Source of the DNA: CAVPXC01 sp963709505
GTDB lineage: Bacteria; Chloroflexota; Anaerolineae; JAAEKA01
Direction of reading: 5' to 3'
NCBI GenBank assembly: GCA_963709505.1
Contig: CAVPXC010000019.1
Location: 62,001 to 126,000, forward strand
Length of the DNA: 64,000 nt
Shown: piece by piece, positions 8,131-16,404 of the stretch
Layout of the letters: each line of letters starts with the position of its first letter
Position numbering within the stretch: the first letter of the stretch is position 1
Notes under the pieces: model-generated
What the model was told of the DNA's origin: nothing
Seen by the model: only the letters and a program-made list of their open reading frames with translations
Databases searched by the model: none
Position numbers and translations under genes: made by a program

Positions 8131-10174
8131 TCAGACATGGTTGATATGCGGTACGTGCGTGTCTCGGTGCAGGGCGTCCAGGTCGGCATCGATCATCAGT
8201 CGCACCAGATCGCGGAAGCTCACCGTGGGTTCCCAGCCGAGTGAACGGCCGGCCTTGCTGGCATCGCCTACCAGCAGGTCCACCTCGGCAGGGCGCATGA
8301 AGCGCTCATCCTGAACCACATACTTACGCCAGTCCAGATCGACGTAGCTGAAGGCCTCTTCGCAGAACTCCTGAACCGAGTGGGTCTCGCCGGTGGCGAT
8401 CACGTAGTCGTCGGGGTGATCCTGCTGCAACATCAGCCACATGGCGCGAACGTAATCGGGGGCATAGCCCCAATCGCGGCGGGCATCCAAGGTGCCGAGC
8501 CGCAGCTCCTTTTGCAGCCCGAGCTTGATCCGCGCCACCGAGTTCGTGATCTTATGCGTGACGAATTCCAATCCGCGGCGGGGCGAGTTATGGATCCAGC
8601 CTTGACCGATGCCGGCATGGAACGTGCCGGTAGTTGTCGCAAGGTCGAACAGCCAGTTGGGATAATCCACTACCTTTGTCTTGACCACTTCTTCGAGGGG
8701 TCTGACCAGATGTTGTCCTTTTGCGCCTTGGGGACCAGGCGAGTTCAGGTTAACCTGGTAATACAGCCGTCCGTTTCGTTCTTCCAGACAGATGATTGCG
8801 CGCTGGCGGAGTGTCGTTAGGGTGAGCCAATACAACCCCGCGGCCATCACAGCCGAGGCGGTCTTGAATCCCTGAAACTCATACGTGCAAGGCGTACTCT
8901 TCAGCCCGTCGCCGGCGTTGAAACCGCGCAGAAAAGCCAGTCGTGCTTCAGCCGAGGCATTCAAGACACGCTTTGGCACGCGTTTGTCGCCAGATTCGCG
9001 TATAGAGAGATTCGTGTAGGAATCGGCCGTAGGCAAGTCCACCATTAAGGCGCAACTGAGTAACGGGTCGTCCGTTTTCAAAGCCACTTGGCGCAACATA
9101 TCGGCCTGAATCTCCTCCCGTGACGCGACGCCAACACGAGACGACCTCGTTAAGCAAATCGTCGTCCTGATTAGCTACTTTCACTTTGCCTTCCCCACTC
9201 ACGTGACCCTCGGCAGCCAGAATTCCCAGCAACCAGGCCTCGTCTTCGGTCATGCTGATCACGTTTGTGGGTGGAGGCAATGGAATAAGCGCCAACGACT
9301 CGCCCGGCTGTACCTCTCCGGCGGGCTTTTCGGTTGGCTCGCCGTCCTGACAGACAAAAACGACGTGATCGCTGGTGGCGTGGTAGAGAGCTCCCCGAGC
9401 GGCGATGCGATGGACAGTCTTGTTCGGCTTGCGCTCGAAGCCATTCCATGTGGCTGTCATGCACGTCACCTGGCTCCAGCCGCGCGCATCCCACACCATG
9501 AGCGGATCCTGCAAATCCGGCTCCGTCGTGTATTTCGACCCTTTGCCTGGATCGGTGCGGTGCGGAACGACATCCTCGATGGGAAGTAGGTCGAGAAGGC
9601 CCTGCCTTTGTACGAATACCGGTGTCTCGGCCGTGACACATTCGTGGTTGAAGAGAATGCCCGAGCATGCAAACAGGTCGTAGCTCTCACGGTAATTGAT
9701 CGTGATCCAATGACCGTAGACCTTTGCCACGCCATACGGCGAGCGCGGGTAGAAGGGCGTGGTCTCTCGCTGCGGCACTTCCTGTACTTTACCAAACATT
9801 TCACTCGAGGACGCCTGGTAGAAGCGAATTTTCGGGTTTACCAGGCGGACGGCGTCAAGAATACGTGTGACGCCGAGGGCCGTAAACTCGCCGGTCAGCA
9901 CGGGCTGCTGCCAGGAGGTCGGCACAAAGCTCTGTGCGGCCAGGTTATAGACCTCGGCCGGCTTATGTTCCTCCAGGATATTGATCAGCGACACCTGGTC
10001 CAGCAGGTCGCCCTGGACGAGGGTGACCTGGTCTTGGAAGTGGCGGATGCGATCGAAATTGATCGTGCTGGTGCGGCGAACCATGCCCAGCACCTCGTAT
10101 CCTTGGGCTAGCAACAATTCCGCCAGGTATGAGCCGTCCTGGCCGGTGATGCCGGTGATAAGCGCCTTGGTCAT
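8131..10174 (-). CDS. gmd: GDP-mannose 4,6-dehydratase interrupted by an intein
   Basis: The N-extein (178 residues, 9641-10174) has the Rossmann loop GITGQDGSYLAELL (residues 8-21), the SSSEMFG loop and YGVAK (Tyr147, Lys151). It stops at the conserved NHE. The C-extein (151 residues, 8131-8586) resumes with SPRRGLEFVTHKI and ends DTHVPHINHV. Joined, the exteins give about 329 residues, near-normal for Gmd. The insert at 8587-9640 is an intein. Its length is not a multiple of three: the frame shifts near 9000, so as written the host reading frame is broken. Gmd makes GDP-4-keto-6-deoxymannose, which the upstream rmd product would reduce to GDP-D-rhamnose. Confidence 0.93.
8587..9640 (-). mobile_element. 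LAGLIDADG (DOD) intein in gmd, frameshifted
   Basis: About 351 residues. It begins with the splicing nucleophile Cys1 in CVTAETPVFV (block A). Block B follows as YHATSDHVVFV with the T-x-x-H signature. The homing-endonuclease motifs are LLGILAAEGHV (block C) and AFLRGFNAGDG (block E). It ends FHAGIGQGWIHN, followed by Ser+1 (blocks F and G: penultimate His, terminal Asn). The insertion point is NHE/SPRRG, a highly conserved Gmd substrate-binding motif, as expected for inteins. A one-base frame change near 8990-9005, where FLHESLYTR should join RESGDKRVPK, would abolish splicing if real. Confidence 0.93.
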
Positions 10175-10213
10175 TTCATATTCCTCGCTGGACGTTCGAA
10201 ACGTTTCGACGTT

Positions 10214-11209
10214 CTATCGTTTTGATTGCAGTTCCGCCGGAGTTGGATCGGTCGCGCCGATTCTCACCTGCTCGCGCCAGTAGTCCAGCACGTCATGCAG
10301 GCTTTGCTCGAACGGGATTTGCGCCTGCCAACCCGTGTGCTTTTGTATGCGAGAGCAATCTGCCACCACGCACGGTACCTCCACTGGCCGCGTGAGCTTC
10401 GTGTCCTGCACGACCTCGATGGCCATCGCGGACGCGCTGATCAGCGTATCCAACAGCTCCCGCACCGTGTGCGCTTGACCCGTGCCCAGGTTGTACACTT
10501 CGCCCGGCTGGCCCTTCGTGAGAGCCAGATAGTAGCCGCGGACGATGTCACGCACATCGCTGAAATCGCGTGCTACGTCCAGAGTGCCCACGGTGATGCG
10601 CGGCGGCCGCAATCCCGCCTGGATTTCGGCGATCTGCGCCGCGAAATCGGGCGCCACGAAGCCGCGGCGCTGCCGCGCCCCGATGTGGTTGAAAGGCCGC
10701 ACGCGAACCGCCTCCACCCGATTGCTGAGCCAGTACTGCAACCCCAGGAAATCCTGCGCCACCTTGCTTACGGCATACGGCGATGTGGGCCGCAGCGGTG
10801 CATCTTCGGCGACAGGCAAATCGTCCGGAGAGATCGCTCCGTACTCCTCGCTGGAGCCGACCACCAGCACGCGGCAAGCCAGTTTCAACTGCGCCACCGT
10901 CTCGAGCACATTGAGTTGGGCGCGAATGTTGTTCTCCAGTGTGAACCAGGGGTCGTGATGAGACAGCGATGGGATGGGCTGGGCGGCTAGATGGAAAATG
11001 GCGTCGGGTCGGGTTTCCTCGACGATGAAGCGAACCACTTCCAAGCGGGATAGTTCCGCCGGAAAGATGGCCAAATGCTCTCGTATGTGTGCAATGTTAT
11101 CCAGCCTGCCGTAGACAGTGCCTGCGATCTGCCAGTCCGTGTGGGCTAGCAGATATTCGGCGAGATGGCTGCCGACGAAACCGGAAATGCCGGTGATAAG
11201 CGCCCGCAA
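10214..11209 (-). CDS. rmd: GDP-6-deoxy-D-mannose reductase (SDR epimerase family)
   Basis: About 331 residues: Rossmann motif ALITGISGFVGSHLAEYL, SSEEYG loop and catalytic YAVSK in SPYAVSKVAQDFLG. The late motif RDFSDVRDIVRGYY is typical of Rmd. It reduces GDP-4-keto-6-deoxy-D-mannose to GDP-D-rhamnose, directly using the Gmd product; gmd starts 39 bases downstream. I chose TTG 11209, preceded by GGGAGAAGG. The alternative GTG at 11242 lies at or before the transcription start predicted from the promoter at 11248-11276. Confidence 0.88.
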   Translation of the reverse strand: MRALITGISGFVGSHLAEYLLAHTDWQIAGTVYGRLDNIAHIREHLAIFPAELSRLEVVRFIVEETRPDAIFHLAAQPIPSLSHHDPWFTLENNIRAQLNVLETVAQLKLACRVLVVGSSEEYGAISPDDLPVAEDAPLRPTSPYAVSKVAQDFLGLQYWLSNRVEAVRVRPFNHIGARQRRGFVAPDFAAQIAEIQAGLRPPRITVGTLDVARDFSDVRDIVRGYYLALTKGQPGEVYNLGTGQAHTVRELLDTLISASAMAIEVVQDTKLTRPVEVPCVVADCSRIQKHTGWQAQIPFEQSLHDVLDYWREQVRIGATDPTPAELQSKR

Positions 11210-11247
11210 TGGCCTTCTCCCTTCAGCCTTAGGATTGTGCACGAAGG

Positions 11248-11276
11248 ATTATAGCGCAAGACGTAGAAGTGGGCAA
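11248..11276 (-). promoter_or_regulatory. sigma-70-type promoter of the rmd-gmd operon
   Basis: On the minus strand, -35 TTGCCC (11271-11276), a 17-base spacer and -10 TATAAT (11248-11253). The predicted transcription start near 11241 leaves about 30 bases of leader before TTG 11209. Confidence 0.7.
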
Positions 11277-11289
11277 AGCAGTCGGACTT

Positions 11290-11349
11290 CGCCACACGAC
11301 AAGCGGGGAGAAGTGCCCAATTGCGCCTCTCCCCGCTTGTCGTGTGGCG
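11290..11349. repeat. perfect 22-bp inverted repeat (hairpin)
   Basis: The arms at 11290-11311 and 11328-11349 are exact reverse complements around a 16-base loop. The position between the metK end and the rmd promoter suits a transcription barrier, but no clear T-run follows on either strand, so a classical terminator is not shown. Confidence 0.75.
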
Positions 11350-11407
11350 TGACGCGTGGGGCGAAAAGATTCTCGTGCGTCACACTCTACGCTCCCATCC
11401 TGGGCTT

Positions 11408-11552
11408 AGTACCCTGTAAACCAAGTTTCTACGTGGTGTCACCCTTCGCCGAGCCTACCTAGAACTCCCTGAGTTTTTTGACCGGCGCATCCCGCTGCGC
11501 GGGATCGAAAACTCAGGGTGACACCACGTAAGGATTAATTTTACAGAGTACT
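11408..11552. repeat. MITE-like element abutting the metK stop codon
   Basis: A 145-bp element with imperfect terminal inverted repeats of about 38 bp: both ends read AGTACYCTGTAAA inward and later share TACGTGGTGTCACCCT. A nested hairpin has arms at 11467-11477 and 11508-11518, and an inner palindrome lies at 11489-11505. It encodes nothing. One end coincides with the last base of the metK stop codon. It fills most of the 11243-11551 gap and could act as an RNA hairpin downstream of metK. Confidence 0.65.
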
Positions 11553-12766
11553 TAGTCTAACCCGGCCTCGTGCCGCAGGCTCTCGGCCTTGTCCGTGCGC
11601 TCCCACGGCGCATCGATATCGGTGCGGCCAAAGTGGCCATAGGCCGCAGTTGCCCGGTAGATCGGCCGGCGCAGATCCAGGTCATGGATGATGGCCGCCG
11701 GTCGCATGTCGAAGTGCGAGTTGATCAGCTCGACGATGCGATGATCGGAGATGTTGCCCGTGCCGAAGGTCTCGACGCTGACCGACAGAGGGCGGGCTAC
11801 GCCGATGGCGTAGCTGATCTGCAGCTCCAGGCGATCGGCCAGGCCGGCTGCGACGCAGTTCTTGGCGATGTAGCGAGCCATGTACGCGCCGGATCGGTCC
11901 ACTTTTGTCGGATCCTTGCCGCTAAATGCGCCGCCGCCATGGCGCGCCATGCCGCCGTAGGTGTCGACGATGATCTTGCGGCCGGTCAGTCCGGCGTCGC
12001 CCATCGGGCCCCCGATGACGAAACGGCCGGTGGGGTTGACGTAGATCTTAGTGTGCTCGTCCAGCAAGCCGTTGGGGACGATGTATTTGATCACCCGTTC
12101 CAACAGATCTGCCTTGATCTTGTGTTGGTCCACATCCGGTGAGTGTTGAGTGGAGATAACGATCGAGTCCACCCGCTTGGGCTTTCCGTAGGCATACTCG
12201 ATAGTCACCTGGCTCTTGCCGTCGGGGCGCAGATAGGGCAGGGTGCCGTCCTTGCGCACGTGCGTCAGCCGCTTGGCCAGGCCGTGGGCCAGCGCGATGG
12301 GCATGGGCATCAGCTCGGGGGTTTCGTTGCAGGCGAAGCCGACCATCATACCTTGGTCGCCGGCGCCGATGGCCTCAATCTCGCCGTCGGTCATCTGTCC
12401 GGTCTTGTGCTCCAGCGCATCGTCCACGCCCATGGCGATATCGGTCGACTGTTCTTTGAGCGACACGATCACGCCGCAGGTCTCGGAGTCGAAGCCGTAC
12501 TTGCCGCGGGTGTAGCCGATCTCAGTCACGACGTCGCGCACCAACGATCCGATGTCGACATACGTGCTGGTGGTGATTTCGCCCATCACCAGCACCAGGC
12601 CGGTGGTGACAGCCGCCTCGCACGCCACGCGCGCATCGGGGTCATCTTTGATAATCGCATCCAACACCGCGTCGCTGATCTGGTCGCACATCTTGTCGGG
12701 ATGGCCCTCCGTCACCGATTTGGAGGTGTAGAAGAGCTGGGGGGAAGTCATAAAGGTAGTGCTCAT
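11552..12766 (-). CDS. metK: S-adenosylmethionine synthetase
   Basis: About 404 residues from ATG 12766, preceded by AGGAGA nine bases upstream; the longer frame to 12853 is repeat DNA. Family motifs: YTSKSVTEGHPDKMCDQI (ATP site), GAGDQGMMVGFA, GRFVIGGPMGDAGLTGRKI and GGGAFSGKDPTKVDRS. MetK makes SAM from methionine and ATP. It is the last gene of a minus-strand SAM-metabolism series (mtnA, methyltransferase, PfkB, GNAT, ahcY, metK) whose head carries a SAM-I riboswitch. Confidence 0.97.
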   Translation of the reverse strand: MSTTFMTSPQLFYTSKSVTEGHPDKMCDQISDAVLDAIIKDDPDARVACEAAVTTGLVLVMGEITTSTYVDIGSLVRDVVTEIGYTRGKYGFDSETCGVIVSLKEQSTDIAMGVDDALEHKTGQMTDGEIEAIGAGDQGMMVGFACNETPELMPMPIALAHGLAKRLTHVRKDGTLPYLRPDGKSQVTIEYAYGKPKRVDSIVISTQHSPDVDQHKIKADLLERVIKYIVPNGLLDEHTKIYVNPTGRFVIGGPMGDAGLTGRKIIVDTYGGMARHGGGAFSGKDPTKVDRSGAYMARYIAKNCVAAGLADRLELQISYAIGVARPLSVSVETFGTGNISDHRIVELINSHFDMRPAAIIHDLDLRRPIYRATAAYGHFGRTDIDAPWERTDKAESLRHEAGLD

Positions 12767-12797
12767 TTTATACTTTTCTCCTATGTAAGGCACTTCA

Positions 12798-12981
12798 GCG
12801 ATGAGTGATAAATGCGGAGCGATGAGTGCGGAGGCGGCAAGTGATGAGTGCAAAGTGATGAGCGATGAGTGTGGAGTGGAGCGTCGAGGGACTTGTGTCC
12901 ACTCTCAACCGCACATTCATCACCCATGACTTTCTATTCCGCACTCCGCCACTCCGCATTCATCACTCCGCATTCATCACT
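12798..12981. repeat. short tandem repeat cluster with opposed arms (GATGAGT type)
   Basis: Between metK and ahcY. The left half repeats GATGAGTG/CGGAGTG-like units; the right half (about 12905-12981) repeats the reverse complement (CACTCCGCATTCATC), so the block can fold on itself. No coding sense. It occupies most of the 217-base gap. Confidence 0.75.
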
Positions 12982-12982
12982 C

Positions 12983-14239
12983 CTACGTCCCTTCCGTCCA
13001 CGACGCCAAGTAGTTCTCCTGCTCCGGCGTGAGCGTGTCGATGGTGACGCCCATGGCCTGTAGCTTGAGGAGAGCAATCTCTTGGTCGATGAATTCGGGG
13101 ACGGGGAAGACGTCATTGGGCAGTTCGTCGGCATGTTCGCGTATGTAGGCCACGCTGAGAGCCTGGTTGGCGAAGCTCATGTCCATCACGGCGGCCGGAT
13201 GGCCCTCGGCGGCGGCCAGGTTGACCAACCGGCCCTCGCCGGCCAGATAGAGGCGGCGGCCGTCGTTCAGGCGATATTCGTCCAGTTGATGGCGCACGCG
13301 GTGCGTCTCGCTGCTCATCGCCTCCAGCGCCGGGATGTTGATCTCGACGTTGAAGTGGCCAGAGTTGGCGAGGATCGCGCCGTCCTTCATGACCTCGAAG
13401 TGGCGTTGATCGAGGACGTGGATGTCGCCGGTGGCCGAGCAGAAGATGTCGCCGATCCGGGCCGCTTCCATCATCGGCATCACCCGGAAGCCGTCCATGA
13501 CTGCCTCCAGCGCCTTGAGCGGATCGACCTCGGTGACGATGACGTTGGAGCCGAGGCCCTTGGCCCGCATGGCGATGCCGCGGCTGCACCAGCCGTAGCC
13601 GGCCACGACGAAGTTCTTGCCGGCCAGAAGGACGTTGGTGGCGCGGATGATTCCGTCGATAGTGCTCTGGCCGGTGCCGTAGCGGTTGTCGAACAGGTGT
13701 TTAGTCATGGCGTCGTTGACCGCAATGACCGGGTACTTGAGCGCGCCGTCCTTGGCCATGGCCTTAAGACGGATGACGCCGGTCGTGGTCTCCTCGGTGC
13801 CGCCGACGATGTGCTCAAGCAGATTGGGCCGGTTGTTGTGCAGGGTGGCCAGAAGGTCACATCCATCGTCCATGGTCATATGCGGCTTGTGGTCCAAGGC
13901 AGCATCGAGATGCTTGTAGTAGGTGTCGTTGTCCTCGCCCTTGATGGCATACACCGGCATCTCGTAGTAGGACACCAGCGCTGCGGCCACATCGTCTTGC
14001 GTGCTCAGCGGGTTGCTGGCGGCCAGCACCACATCGGCGCCGCCGGTCTGCAGGACCCGCATCAGGTTGCCGGTCTCGGCCGTAACGTGCAAGCACGCGC
14101 TGACGCGCAGGCCGTCCAGCGGCCGGCTCTTGGCAAAGCGTTCTTCCAACAGATTCAGCACCGGCATCTCGCGCGCAGCCCACTGCATGCGAAAGCGGCC
14201 CTGCTCGGCCAGGTTGAGATCTTTGATGTCGTAGTTCAT
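12983..14239 (-). CDS. ahcY: adenosylhomocysteinase (SAH hydrolase)
   Basis: About 418 residues from ATG 14239, with GAGGTGA upstream; the GTG at 14251 lies inside that Shine-Dalgarno. The substrate domain shows ACLHVTAETGNLMRVLQTGG, NNRPNLLEHIVGG and AVNDAMTKHLFDNRYGTGQS. The NAD domain shows FVVAGYGWCSRGIAMRAKG, and VEINIPALEAMS and PDVFPVPEF-type segments follow. It hydrolyses S-adenosylhomocysteine to homocysteine and adenosine, relieving methyltransferase inhibition. Next to metK and a PfkB kinase it forms an activated-methyl cycle. Confidence 0.97.
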   Translation of the reverse strand: MNYDIKDLNLAEQGRFRMQWAAREMPVLNLLEERFAKSRPLDGLRVSACLHVTAETGNLMRVLQTGGADVVLAASNPLSTQDDVAAALVSYYEMPVYAIKGEDNDTYYKHLDAALDHKPHMTMDDGCDLLATLHNNRPNLLEHIVGGTEETTTGVIRLKAMAKDGALKYPVIAVNDAMTKHLFDNRYGTGQSTIDGIIRATNVLLAGKNFVVAGYGWCSRGIAMRAKGLGSNVIVTEVDPLKALEAVMDGFRVMPMMEAARIGDIFCSATGDIHVLDQRHFEVMKDGAILANSGHFNVEINIPALEAMSSETHRVRHQLDEYRLNDGRRLYLAGEGRLVNLAAAEGHPAAVMDMSFANQALSVAYIREHADELPNDVFPVPEFIDQEIALLKLQAMGVTIDTLTPEQENYLASWTEGT

Positions 14240-14266
14240 GTTGCTAATCACCTCTTCGTATCTATG

Positions 14267-15167
14267 TCAATTGGTATCGGTTTTGAACAGTTTGTCGTTT
14301 GTGATCTGATGGCTGACGGCTGACCTCTGACGTCTGACCTCTGACCGCCGTCTTCCGACGCCTTCAACGAACTTGCAGTGTACTCGATAGCCGAGCTTTT
14401 CGTACAAATGCACGGCGGCTGTGTTGGCTTCATCCACGTTGAGAACCACCAACAGTTTGCGGTTCAGCAGTTCTTCAGTGACCGCGCTGGTCACAAGTTG
14501 GCCGTAGCCTTTGCCGCGATCCGCTGGGTGGGTGTAGATGTTGCCCACGGCTGCGATGCCCATCATGGGCGCTACCAGGTGAGTGCCGGCGACGGCAACC
14601 CATGCGCCTCGCTCGGTTTGATCGGAGACCTGGCTAGCCAGGCCGAAAAACACTCCTTCCAATACCTGCAGCGGGCTGAATGCATCCGGCGCAAATGGTC
14701 CGCCTGCGGCGTACAAAGCTTCAATTTCTGGCACATCGGTGAAGCTCAGACGGTCGCAGGATCGCGCGCGTGGATTGTCTGCTGGCCGGTCGAAAGGCCT
14801 CGGGGGCCAGCCTCATGCGCAGCATCGGGCGGATCCGATCGCCGCTGAAATCGTAATGCGCCTCAAAGACCTGCAAATGCTCTGTCTGTGCAGCCATGTA
14901 GACGTGTTTTGGCAGAGCAACTTCGTCGAAGATGGCTGCGATACCGTTCGTGTCGCCCATGGTCAGCAGCACCGGCGGCTCCAACCGTCGATACAGTAGC
15001 GCCAGCGCACACGGCTGTTTGCTATTCTTGGCCAGGTACCAGGTACAGAAAGGAAAGTGCTCTGGCTCCAGGTCGCCGATGGCGTAGGCTGCATAGACTG
15101 GATCACGCCGCAGGAAAGCCTGGATCTGATCCTTGTTGTTTGTTAAGTGGACTGACCAGGATCCCAT
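14267..15167 (-). CDS. GNAT acetyltransferase, split by a frameshift
   Basis: The first frame (14721-15167) begins MGSWSVHLTNNKDQIQAFL and encodes the N-terminal GNAT half. The second frame (14267-14734) has the acetyl-CoA loop THPADRGKGYGQLVTSAV and NVDEANTAAVHLYEKLGY. Sense passes between them near 14755-14765 (RLAPEAFRPA… into RLSFTDVPEIEAL). The last ~25 residues (…RRRSEVRRQRSAVSHQ) are encoded by a CTGACCT-type heptamer repeat at about 14303-14345, so the original C-terminus has been replaced or extended. Substrate unknown. It lies 28 bases upstream of ahcY on the same strand. Confidence 0.75.
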
Positions 15168-15184
15168 GCTACGCCAGGTGTTCA

Positions 15185-15320
15185 GATCGGTCCGATCGCA
15201 GAAGATCGGACCGATCGATCGTCTGCGCCGGTGTTCAGATCGGTCCGATTGCAGAAGATCGGACCGATCCAGGCATCTAAGGTTCTCAGATTGGTCCAGT
15301 CGCCGAAGACTGGACCAATC
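15185..15320. repeat. three consecutive GATCGGTCCGATC-type hairpins
   Basis: Self-complementary units at about 15185-15214, 15237-15268 and 15289-15320, each GATCGGTCC…GGACCGATC around a short loop. The last one encodes the C-terminal tail and stop of the PfkB gene. Related hairpins occur at 33851-33882 and 40964-41048. Confidence 0.8.
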
Positions 15321-16281
15321 TCTGGTTTTCCAGGTCCGCCAACTCCGGCGTGTCGCCGAACTCGCGCCGGAAACGGGCGATGAACTCGGTCAGATCGTAG
15401 TGGTGGTTCATCGTGCCGTGTTGCTCGATAACGTAGACGGCGGCCAGGCTGGCCAGCCGGCAGGCGACGTCCCACGGATAGCCGCGCACCATTCCGGTCA
15501 TCAGGCCTGCCCGGTAGGCATCGCCGACGCCGGTGGGCTCGATTACTTGCTCAGTCCGTGCTGCGGGCACGTCCAGCCGAAAATCTTTACCGATGACCGT
15601 TGAACCAACCGGGCCTTTGGTCACGACAATGGTTTCGACCAGGCCGAGTATGCCGGCCTGGTCCAGCCCGCTTTTCTGGCGGACCATTTCGTACTCATAT
15701 TCGTTGACGGTCAGCACCTTTGCCCCGCACATCGACTCTACCACGTCCTCGCCGTTCATGCGAGCCAGTTGCTGGCTGGGATCGTATACAAAGGGCAGGC
15801 CCAGGTCGCGACATTCGTCCGTGTACTTGCGCATCGCCGCAGGATCGTTGGGCGAGATAATCACCAGATCGATTTGGCGGCCGTCAAGTGTACGCAGGGA
15901 GAGTTCCTTGGCTCGCGCCATGGCGCCGGTGTGGAAACTTGCGATCTGGTTGTGGTCCAGGTCAGTGATCACGCTAAAGGTCGCCGTGAACTCGTCGTCA
16001 AAGATACCCATCGCCGAGGTATCCACGCCCTGGGTTTCGAGCCAAGCTCGATACTCGCCGAAATCCTTGCCGGCCGCAGCAAACAGCATGGGCCGGTTGC
16101 CGAGCAGCGCCAGGCTATAGGCGATATTGGGCCCAGTCCCGCCGCGGAAGCTCTGCTTGGTGTCCACCAGGAAACTGACGCTCAGCTTGTCCAGGTGCTC
16201 AGGGATAATCTGCTCCCGGAAATAGCCGGGAAAGGTCATCAAATAGTCAAAGGCGACGGAGCCGGTAACGACAATGGTCAT
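15286..16281 (-). CDS. PfkB-family carbohydrate/nucleoside kinase (adenosine kinase-like)
   Basis: 331 residues. PfkB motifs: GGTGPNIAYSLALLGNRP near residue 46 and the ATP/anion-hole signature EPTGVGDAYRAGLMTGM, with the catalytic Asp in GDAYRAG. The family phosphorylates sugars or nucleosides. The neighbours ahcY, metK and mtnA make adenosine kinase (removing adenosine released by SAH hydrolase) the best guess, but this is inference from context. The C-terminal residues LVQSSATGPI are encoded by the third hairpin of the repeat cluster, so the natural end has been altered. Confidence 0.85.
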   Translation of the reverse strand: MTIVVTGSVAFDYLMTFPGYFREQIIPEHLDKLSVSFLVDTKQSFRGGTGPNIAYSLALLGNRPMLFAAAGKDFGEYRAWLETQGVDTSAMGIFDDEFTATFSVITDLDHNQIASFHTGAMARAKELSLRTLDGRQIDLVIISPNDPAAMRKYTDECRDLGLPFVYDPSQQLARMNGEDVVESMCGAKVLTVNEYEYEMVRQKSGLDQAGILGLVETIVVTKGPVGSTVIGKDFRLDVPAARTEQVIEPTGVGDAYRAGLMTGMVRGYPWDVACRLASLAAVYVIEQHGTMNHHYDLTEFIARFRREFGDTPELADLENQRLVQSSATGPI

Positions 16282-16298
16282 GGCAGTTCGGTCTCAGG

Positions 16299-16404
16299 TA
16301 GATTGGTAGATTGGTAGGTTGGTAGATTGGTAGGTTGGTAGGTTGGTAGGTTGGTAGGTTGGTATAGTTCCGCTCCCAACCAATCTACCAATCTACCAAT
16401 CTAC
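16299..16404. repeat. octamer tandem repeat TTGGTAGN with opposed arm
   Basis: About nine copies of TTGGTAGA/TTGGTAGG, then a spacer and the reverse complement (CCAATCTA) three times. The right arm encodes the last residues (LVDW) and the stop codon of the methyltransferase. Fills the gap between the methyltransferase and PfkB genes. Confidence 0.85.

Noticed and set aside
10174..10214. Separate promoter between rmd and gmd
   Set aside because: The 39-base gap holds no -10/-35 pair at proper spacing; the two are better read as one operon.
11408..11552. A complete insertion sequence
   Set aside because: Only 145 bp, with no transposase frame; at most a non-autonomous element.
13082..14323. 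Long plus-strand open frame opposite ahcY (413 codons), and similar ones opposite metK and rmd
   Set aside because: Antisense shadows of GC-rich conserved genes; translations are low-complexity His/Val/Asp-rich with no family motif and no ribosome binding site.
16299..16404. Possible CRISPR array from regularly spaced repeats
   Set aside because: Units are 8 bp without unique spacers, and no cas gene is nearby; it is a simple tandem repeat.
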